NCBI GenBank assembly: GCA_002451235.1
Contig: DKBN01000034.1
Location: forward strand, 858-11,185
DNA: 10,328 nt
Direction: 5' to 3'
From: Patescibacteria group bacterium UBA6899
Lineage (GTDB): Bacteria > Patescibacteriota > Minisyncoccia > Phycocordibacterales > UBA6899
The notes below the pieces were generated by a model that was given only the letters and a program-made list of their open reading frames with translations, was not told the DNA's origin and ran no database searches. Positions 5,227-10,328 of the stretch are shown here, one piece after another (positions within the stretch are counted from its first letter, which is position 1; every line of letters starts with the position of its first letter). The position numbers were made by a program, and so were the translations under genes.

Positions 5227-7035
5227 ATGAAGGGAAAACATCTTTGGATCGCTGCTGGCGCGACCGCTATCATCGTCGTCGGGATCGTCGTTTTCGCGCT
5301 TTTTCGCTCGGGAAACGGAGGCTCACTCGGTTCAGTTATAACACTGTCGGGTGGCGGTGATCCCGCATCGGCACAGGAGCAGACGCTCGACGTTCTTGGA
5401 GCGCCCGCTCATTTCGTCATCGAATATCTCCCTCTCGCGCGCGACTCTGGTGAGGCACTTTCGCGGGAAGAAACATGGTTCTACCCGGACATCGGAAAAA
5501 GTGTGACCTTCATAGGGGGAAATATCGCAAGAACGGAAAGACTCGATCCAGCGACTCTGCCTCCTCATGCGACGCCCCTCTTTCCTACTGACTACGACTA
5601 CACAATCACACCAGAGGAGTTCGCGGCGGGAACTGGCGAGACAGTGATGCCCGCGGAAGCGTATCCGGGGATCACGGATGTGGAAGGAATGACACTCGTC
5701 GTCTCACCGACAGCATTCGCGCTCTTTGATGACGGGGCACTCGCATATCTGGCGACCTTGGACCCGGGGGCGAGTACAACGCCGGCGCAGGCGCCGATCT
5801 TGGGAGTGGTTCCTCCTGGATCAGAAGGAGGCGTTAAAGACCTTGGTTTCATTTCGGTCGCGGAGGCGAAGAGCCCTTTTAAGCAATTCTTTCGTTGCGT
5901 CAAAAAAGTGTGTAAGTTCGTTGTCGAAGTACCAGAGAAGATCACTCGTCCGATCACACGACCGCTTGGCCCGGTCATCGGACCGATCGTCTCCGGCATC
6001 CTTACGCAGAATATTTCGCAGGGAACGCAGATCGGGAGAGTGATCCGCGATGCGCGGCGGATCGACCAGGTCATGAAGAACGTCGATGAGCAGCGTAAAT
6101 TGGTCGGCGAACTGCGGCAGGTATACCGCGACCAAGCGAACGAGCTTTCGCGACGTGCGGATGAGCTCAAGAAGGATCGCGACACGCTGAAAGAGCGGCT
6201 GGTACACGGCGTCATCACATTCGATGAGTTCAAACGATCGATCGCCGATCTCGATCGGGTGGTGGCGGGGCTCGAAGACGGAGCGAAAGCGATGCAATCT
6301 GCGGGAGACCGGGTGAACGAGGGATCGATATTGCGGCTTTTGGGCGCAGATGTCCTGCGGCTACTCGCGTCGCAGTCTGAGGGCATTCTCTCGAGCGCCA
6401 TCGGGAACGAGATCCATCGCATCGCGGGGATGGACGTCGTCTTGAACCTCATCGGGCAGGGGGATCGTGGCGCGAACGCGGTCTTGGATCTCCTCATCTC
6501 AGGAGAACTCCGCGGATCGCTCGCGGGCGGAGATGGTGGGGTCGATCTGGAGAGATTGAAAAGCGAGGTACGAAGCGGGCTCAGAGAAATGCTGGCGCAG
6601 AACAAAAAGGACCTGCGCGCGCACTGGAAGGATCGCATCGCGGAATTGATCAGAAAGAAACGCGAAGAACTGACGCGAAACTTACCGAAGCCGCCCGAGC
6701 TCCCGATCGCAGAAAGTGTGTGCGAAGAAACGCAGACAAAGGCGAGCGGTGCGCGGTGCGACCCAGGATACGTCTTCCAACGCATGTCGGGGGTTGGGTG
6801 CGTGCAAGAGAACTGCGCGAGCATCCCGGGAGCACATTGGAGCTACGAGGGATATTGTGTATGCGGGAGCTCGGGATCGATGTTCGAGGACCCGAACGAT
6901 GCGAACAAAGAATGCTATCTGCCGCGGGCATGTTCAGCATGCCCGGGGTGCGTATACGCCTGCGTCCATTTTGATGAGGCGTGTCTGGGGTACCCAGCAA
7001 AGGGGGACGAAACATTCGGAGTGGCAGGTCGATAG
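5227..7035 (+). CDS. Large membrane-anchored surface protein with coiled coil and cysteine-rich tail
   Basis: A 602-residue protein. MKGKH and a single hydrophobic helix (6-26) form an N-terminal anchor or uncleaved signal, so the rest should be outside the membrane. Residues 30-215 are a low-complexity beta-rich region with Pro/Thr/Gly linkers. A basic patch with two cysteines (Cys224, Cys229) precedes a PITRPLGPVIGPIVSG turn. A long charged helix (about 276-363) and a second one (440-490) look like coiled coils. The tail carries 12 cysteines between 499 and 586, arranged like EGF-type or other disulphide-knotted modules (CVC, CSACPGC). I know this layout from uncharacterised surface proteins of candidate-phyla bacteria; no enzyme motif is seen. 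ATG 5227 is chosen because it puts the charged n-region right before the helix; an in-frame GTG at 5173 adds 18 polar residues. No Shine-Dalgarno precedes either. Attachment or host contact is speculation. Confidence 0.82.
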   Translation: MKGKHLWIAAGATAIIVVGIVVFALFRSGNGGSLGSVITLSGGGDPASAQEQTLDVLGAPAHFVIEYLPLARDSGEALSREETWFYPDIGKSVTFIGGNIARTERLDPATLPPHATPLFPTDYDYTITPEEFAAGTGETVMPAEAYPGITDVEGMTLVVSPTAFALFDDGALAYLATLDPGASTTPAQAPILGVVPPGSEGGVKDLGFISVAEAKSPFKQFFRCVKKVCKFVVEVPEKITRPITRPLGPVIGPIVSGILTQNISQGTQIGRVIRDARRIDQVMKNVDEQRKLVGELRQVYRDQANELSRRADELKKDRDTLKERLVHGVITFDEFKRSIADLDRVVAGLEDGAKAMQSAGDRVNEGSILRLLGADVLRLLASQSEGILSSAIGNEIHRIAGMDVVLNLIGQGDRGANAVLDLLISGELRGSLAGGDGGVDLERLKSEVRSGLREMLAQNKKDLRAHWKDRIAELIRKKREELTRNLPKPPELPIAESVCEETQTKASGARCDPGYVFQRMSGVGCVQENCASIPGAHWSYEGYCVCGSSGSMFEDPNDANKECYLPRACSACPGCVYACVHFDEACLGYPAKGDETFGVAGR

Positions 7036-7038
7036 AAC

Positions 7039-7047
7039 TGATATACT
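7039..7047 (+). promoter_or_regulatory. Extended -10 box (TGATATACT) six bases before the ATG at 7054
   Basis: TATACT (7042-7047, 5 of 6) is preceded by TGN and followed after exactly 6 bases (TTGAGG) by ATG. The whole promoter core lies in the 18-base gap after the stop of the surface-protein gene. The in-frame TTG at 7048 would lie upstream of the predicted transcript start, which favours the ATG. Confidence 0.7.
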
Positions 7048-7053
7048 TTGAGG

Positions 7054-7620
7054 ATGGAGAAAGTGATCGAGGCGTATCGACAGTGGAGATTCCATAATAC
7101 GGCGTTCTTCCTCTTAAGCATGGCGCTATTTCTTTGGCTAGTGAAAGAAACGTCTCTGGTCATCCAGGTGGTTTCCCTCATGGGCAACCTGGAATACATC
7201 GGTGCATTCGTGGCGGGGATCTTCTTCGTCTCGACATTCACCGTCGCACCCTCAGCCGTCATCCTTTTTCATATCGCCGAACAGTTGAATCCGCTATTGG
7301 TCGCGCTCTCGGCTGGGGCAGGAGGGGTGATCGGCGACTTCCTCATTTTCCGTTTCTTCCGTGATCATATCTTCGAGGAGATCCGCCCCATCTTCATGAA
7401 GCTCGGCGGGAATGCGCTCTCCCGCATCATAAGCACTCCATATTTCGCGTGGTTCCTTCCCGTGCTCGGGGCCATCATCATCGCCTCTCCCTTCCCCGAT
7501 GAGATCGGTATCGGTCTCATGGGGATATCACGCATGAAGAATTGGCAATTCCTGGCGCTCGTCTTTGTTCTCGATACTCTTGGGGTCTTCTTTGTTGTAA
7601 CACTCGCGCGATCGCTCTGA
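7054..7620 (+). CDS. Polytopic membrane protein, VTT/DedA-like
   Basis: A 188-residue integral membrane protein with about five hydrophobic segments (16-31, 48-62, 66-98, 131-145, 166-185). The stretch STFTVAPSAVIL (60-71), then ALSAGAGGVIGDFLIFRFFRD (84-104), then SPFPDEIGIGLMGISRMK (145-162) follows the order seen in VTT (SNARE-associated, DedA/TVP38) proteins: a re-entrant Pro-containing loop, a small-residue helix with GxxxGD, and a second re-entrant loop with P-D-E-x-G. Proteins of this fold move lipids across membranes, so a role in lipid transport is possible but only inferred. The start follows the extended -10 box. The stop TGA (7618-7620) overlaps the ATG of a short downstream ORF. 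Confidence 0.75.
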   Translation: MEKVIEAYRQWRFHNTAFFLLSMALFLWLVKETSLVIQVVSLMGNLEYIGAFVAGIFFVSTFTVAPSAVILFHIAEQLNPLLVALSAGAGGVIGDFLIFRFFRDHIFEEIRPIFMKLGGNALSRIISTPYFAWFLPVLGAIIIASPFPDEIGIGLMGISRMKNWQFLALVFVLDTLGVFFVVTLARSL

Positions 7621-7856
7621 TGAGCGGGATACCCTCAGGCATACAATCTTGGTGGAAATTATTATGGGGCACAATCTCCCTCATCATTGGACCAATCACG
7701 TCCTTTCTATTATTTGAAGCTGAAAGCATTTTTGCGCGCCACATGGAAAAATTTAAGTTTGGCCAGTACCGTTTGTTTCTGGGGTGGTGGCCTGAATCTG
7801 AAAATTATCACTGTCAAAATATAGTATTAGCGGACTACATTCGTGGCTATATTTAA
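7620..7856 (+). CDS. Possible small membrane protein, translationally coupled
   Basis: An ORF of 78 residues starting with an ATG that shares its A with the preceding stop (TGATG), a typical arrangement for coupled translation. It encodes one hydrophobic helix (about residues 14-31, with GTISLIIGPITSFLLF) and an aromatic-rich soluble tail (FLGWWPESENYHCQN). The last 104 bases overlap antiparallel with the 3' end of the minus-strand gene 7753-9015, whose C-terminus looks genuine. Base composition is AT-rich from about 7640, unlike the upstream partner. I recognise no family. The overlap and the composition make it uncertain: it may be a real short gene or a chance ORF left by insertion of AT-rich DNA. 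Confidence 0.38.
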   Translation: MSGIPSGIQSWWKLLWGTISLIIGPITSFLLFEAESIFARHMEKFKFGQYRLFLGWWPESENYHCQNIVLADYIRGYI

Positions 7857-9015
7857 ATCTAAGTTTATATGTTCCACCTTGTACGAAGGAGGGGTGTTCA
7901 GAATTCATATCGTTCATCACAATTTTGAAATCCCAATTAATGGAAAAGTTTCCGGGATTTTTTTGCCAGTTCGCTTGGTTTATCGTCCCAACCAGATTTC
8001 CTTTTGAATCAAGTAATTCGATATTATAAACAAACCGAAAATATTTTAGGCCGACCATCTGCCAAGAAATTTTTCTTGTCTCTCCGGAGAGATATGTTTC
8101 TCCGCCGGTTGGTTCGATAAACTTGCCCGCACCAACATCAGAAGGAACCCAACCACAGGTAAGGGTATTATTTTCGATTATGAAATCCGGGACACACTCT
8201 TTCTTTGAGGAATTTTCGCACTGTTGCTTTTCCTTGAGTGCGTCTCGAGCCACAGGATCTGGAGTTGGGCCATTGTCTAAAAACCTAAATCCCTCTTTTG
8301 TGGATTCGATCAGATCAGTACTCGAGGCGGCATTTGAGCCGAATTCATAAATATAAGGACCCCTTTTTACTACATAGGAATTATCAATACTCATACAACA
8401 ACCAATGGAGGAGAGGAAGCCATTTTCCCCCGCGAGGTCAATTTCCTTTCCAATATGATAATTCTCAAGTTCGGTATGTTCCAATCGGTATGTCGTAACC
8501 AACCAATCGCTGAGGGGTTTGTCGGTCTTGAACACCCTGATGAAGATATTGATCGGGTACGGAACAGCTAGGGGCTCAGGATTTCCACTATCATATTCTT
8601 TAAGTACTGAATCGCATTCGGATGGGGTCACATCGTTTGAATACCATCCATTCTCGCGATCGTTCACACATTTCCATAACAATATCTCCCGCCCCCCTTC
8701 CGGATCGTCGAACTCTGCTGAAAACACGAGATCATGGTCATAAAGATCGTTGGGTTTATCTGGGTTCCGGTAATGCGTTTTTTGTTTCCACCAACTCGGG
8801 TAAGTAAAGCTAAAACCAAATTCATTGTTAATAAATGTTGTCGTGGTCGCCTGTGCTTCCGGAGCAGGGATAGGAATTGCGATGTATTCGGGAGTAGGCA
8901 CGGATTGCTCAGATCGTGTCGGAGAAGTTCTTTGCATCAACACCAATCCTCCGAGCGCAAGCGTAGTGGTAAAAACCATGATCGAGAGGAGGGTGCCGAG
9001 CGGGAGGCGGTTCAT
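7753..9015 (-). CDS. AT-rich anchored/secreted protein with Ig-like (Kre9/KNH-type) domain
   Basis: A 420-residue protein. The N-terminus MNRLPLGTLLSIMVFTTTLALGGLVL is a signal anchor, followed by a Pro/Thr-rich linker (30-60). Residues 61-250 begin with FINNEFGFSFTYPSWWK, the start of the NEYGFSFxYPxxW domains found in many bacterial secreted proteins; they contain cysteines including Cys206-Cys207. Residues 298-408 form an Ig-like module: IEPTGGETYLSGETRKISW, a NIELLDSKGN strand and a closing YFDSDNFQI, matching the pattern of Kre9/KNH-type repeats (P-x-GGE-x-W/Y-x-x-G-x-x-x-x-I-x-W ... F-x-I). A role in envelope adhesion or structure is likely but unproven. The start is supported by an extended -10 box (TGCTATCAT) six bases upstream. 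The body is much more AT-rich than neighbouring genes, while the first 45 or so codons are not. Confidence 0.82.
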   Translation of the reverse strand: MNRLPLGTLLSIMVFTTTLALGGLVLMQRTSPTRSEQSVPTPEYIAIPIPAPEAQATTTTFINNEFGFSFTYPSWWKQKTHYRNPDKPNDLYDHDLVFSAEFDDPEGGREILLWKCVNDRENGWYSNDVTPSECDSVLKEYDSGNPEPLAVPYPINIFIRVFKTDKPLSDWLVTTYRLEHTELENYHIGKEIDLAGENGFLSSIGCCMSIDNSYVVKRGPYIYEFGSNAASSTDLIESTKEGFRFLDNGPTPDPVARDALKEKQQCENSSKKECVPDFIIENNTLTCGWVPSDVGAGKFIEPTGGETYLSGETRKISWQMVGLKYFRFVYNIELLDSKGNLVGTINQANWQKNPGNFSINWDFKIVMNDMNSEHPSFVQGGTYKLRFKYSHECSPLILYFDSDNFQIQATTPETNGTGQT

Positions 9016-9021
9016 TTGGTC

Positions 9022-9030
9022 ATGATAGCA
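9022..9030 (-). promoter_or_regulatory. Extended -10 box (TGCTATCAT) six bases before the ATG at 9015
   Basis: On the minus strand, TG-C-TATCAT (TATCAT 5 of 6) is followed by GACCAA and then ATG. This repeats the 6-base spacing seen at 159, 954, 1253 and 7054, here on the opposite strand. There is no Shine-Dalgarno. Confidence 0.65.
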
Positions 9031-9089
9031 CGAACATTTCTTTACACCCTCTTCCCTCTGCGGGGTCTGGGCGGAGAGGAGAAATGGGG

Positions 9090-10328
9090 CTAAGCAAGGA
9101 TGTTCCGAGAAAGCGCGCGACTTGTGCGGCGAAAGATGAGGAGCATGGCGAGAAGCGAGAGGAAAAGGAAGACGGCGTAAATGACGGGGTCTCCCGAAGC
9201 AATGAATCGAGAGATCACGAATGCCCCGAGCGCCCCATACGTGAGCGAGGCGAAGATGAAACCGATCCCAGGAAGTGTGGTACTCAGCCGCTCAGGATCG
9301 TCTGTCTCATGGTTTGGGTACAGAACGCCCAATGAGAGCGCGAGAAGAGTGATGAGGACCGTCCCAAGAAGAACAGCGAGGAGGACGGGAACACTCAGGG
9401 GGAGGGCGAGACCAAGCACCCATGCGTTCGCGAGTGTAAAGACAATGGCGAAGAGCGAGAAAAGTATCGAGAAAAAGAGGAGCTTGGCGCGAAACACTCC
9501 CTTGAGATTGATGGGGGATGAAGAGATGACCCATGCGGTCTTGCGTTCGGCACTAAATGAGGGGAATGCGAAGCGCAGTGCGAACATCGCGACGAAATAT
9601 AGAACAGAGGCGAACTGGAGCATGCCGACGATGCCGGGAACTTGTTCCGTGGGAACGCGCTCCGTCGATAGTCCGTGCACCAGTACACGGCTCGAAGCGA
9701 TCTGGATAAGCCAGATAAAGAGAATGAAGCCGAACCAGAGCAAGCCGCGCGCATTGCGAAAAAAGGCAACGACCTCTTTATGAAAGATCGCCGATCTGGC
9801 ACCCCTAGCGCGAGAGAGAGAACCGGAAAAGAAGCGTGAGGGTGGAAGCACTGTTCGCTCGGAGAGTGTCCTATGCTCCTGGCTTCTTTGCCATAACGCG
9901 AGGTAAAAAGGTTTCATCAGAGAATAGAAGGCTGCTGCGAGAACAAGGAGAAGAACGAGCACTAGGAGTGCGGTGAGCTCAGCGGAGAGTCGGGCATGGA
10001 GTGCGGAGTAGAGGCCGATCGCGGAAAGATGCGATGGGAACATGTGGAACTCTCCTAGAATTGGCGCGAGATCGGGCGAAGAGAGGTCGAGGGCGCGGGC
10101 CTGGAAAAGACGAACGAGATCGACAGACCGAAACTGCGCCCAGGAAAAAACAGCAAGGGCGAAGAAGAGCAACGAGGAAACGAGTCCAATAGAGCGGAGA
10201 GAGAACGCCTTCATTTTTTCGAGTATAACGGCGATAAAAAGTAGGGCATCGATCGCAATAAGATCGGCAAGCGCTATCAGGAGGGCTGCGGAAAGGAGCG
10301 CAATGGCGAAAGAGGAAGGCACAAGACC
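9090..10328 (-). CDS. ABC-exporter permease subunit, N-terminus beyond the window
   Basis: The C-terminal 413 residues of a polytopic membrane protein; the reading frame is open to the window edge, so the true start lies outside. At least eight long hydrophobic segments alternate with short basic loops. The region FPSFSAERKTAWVISSSPINLKG (residues 253-275 counted from the GTG at 10322) followed by FRAKLLFFS resembles the E-x-x-x-W-x-x-x-x-SPI/LS-x-x-x-x-x-x-K motif of large ABC-2-type export permeases (the putative ABC_tran_2 family). The loop FHKEVVAFFRN near 180-190 is also typical, being the K-E-x-x-x-x-x-R-D/N entry to an ABC-2 module. Such subunits pair with an ATPase, probably encoded upstream outside this window. 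Substrate unknown. It is followed after 74 bases by the minus-strand gene 7753-9015; no clear terminator lies between. Confidence 0.78.
   Translation of the reverse strand, partial: GLVPSSFAIALLSAALLIALADLIAIDALLFIAVILEKMKAFSLRSIGLVSSLLFFALAVFSWAQFRSVDLVRLFQARALDLSSPDLAPILGEFHMFPSHLSAIGLYSALHARLSAELTALLVLVLLLVLAAAFYSLMKPFYLALWQRSQEHRTLSERTVLPPSRFFSGSLSRARGARSAIFHKEVVAFFRNARGLLWFGFILFIWLIQIASSRVLVHGLSTERVPTEQVPGIVGMLQFASVLYFVAMFALRFAFPSFSAERKTAWVISSSPINLKGVFRAKLLFFSILFSLFAIVFTLANAWVLGLALPLSVPVLLAVLLGTVLITLLALSLGVLYPNHETDDPERLSTTLPGIGFIFASLTYGALGAFVISRFIASGDPVIYAVFLFLSLLAMLLIFRRTSRALSRNILA

Noticed and set aside
5041..5241. A 66-codon minus-strand frame in the leader region with a hydrophobic stretch
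   Set aside because: No ribosome site or -10 box at the right distance, no terminator and no recognisable family; length is within chance for this gap.
5598..6824. A 408-codon open frame on the minus strand inside the surface-protein gene
   Set aside because: It is antisense to a gene with clear signal anchor, coiled coil and cysteine-tail organisation. Its product is Ser/Arg/Pro-rich, as expected from the complement of GC-rich, acidic and charged codons.
9181..9783. A 200-codon plus-strand open frame opposite the ABC permease
   Set aside because: Its basic, Ser/Thr/Arg-rich product is the typical shadow of a hydrophobic membrane protein on the other strand.
1..10328. CRISPR arrays, insertion sequences or phage genes
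   Set aside because: No regularly spaced repeats, transposase or integrase motifs, or terminal inverted repeats were found; the paralog pair and the AT-rich stretch lack mobile-element hallmarks.

Overview
The window is compact bacterial DNA, GC-rich except for one AT-rich stretch (about 7.64-8.87 kb). The gene types suggest a candidate-phyla-radiation bacterium (Patescibacteria, possibly Parcubacteria). They are a very small DUF1653 protein, a two-helix membrane protein with a PH-like tail, large single-pass surface proteins with coiled coils or Ig-like domains, many short orphan genes, and tRNAs without an encoded CCA. This is inference from style; no phylogenetic marker is present.

Layout. 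1-84: 3' part of tRNA-Ser(UGA). 159-1702: three same-strand genes for a ZIP-type metal permease, a DUF1653 protein and a membrane-anchored PH-like protein. 1736-1807: tRNA-Arg(GCG), followed by a terminator hairpin. 1938-2351 (-): small secreted protein, divergent from a short unknown gene at 2445-2699. 2960-3313 and 4483-4785: two paralogous small proteins of a family I do not recognise. Each has a strong AGGAGG ribosome site and its own intrinsic terminator, and they bracket an alpha/beta hydrolase on the minus strand (3333-4250). 4786-5226: 441 bases with no confident gene. 5227-7035: 602-residue surface protein with an N-terminal anchor, a coiled coil and a 12-cysteine tail. 7054-7620: VTT/DedA-like membrane protein, possibly coupled to a 78-residue ORF. 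7753-9015 (-): AT-rich secreted protein with an Ig-like domain. 9090-10328 (-): 5'-truncated ABC-exporter permease.

The most striking signal is in start regions. Five genes (159, 954, 1253, 7054 and 9015 on the minus strand), and more weakly the gene at 2445, have a -10-like hexamer ending exactly 6 bases before the ATG and no Shine-Dalgarno. Transcription would then begin at the start codon, giving leaderless mRNAs. The two paralogs use the opposite design: a leader, an AGGAGG site and a private terminator. The window thus mixes two modes of translation initiation, and the paralog pair is the best candidate for an undescribed element.

Little functional linkage between neighbours is visible. 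Most genes look like single transcription units facing the envelope: metal transport, membrane proteins, secreted or anchored proteins and an exporter.
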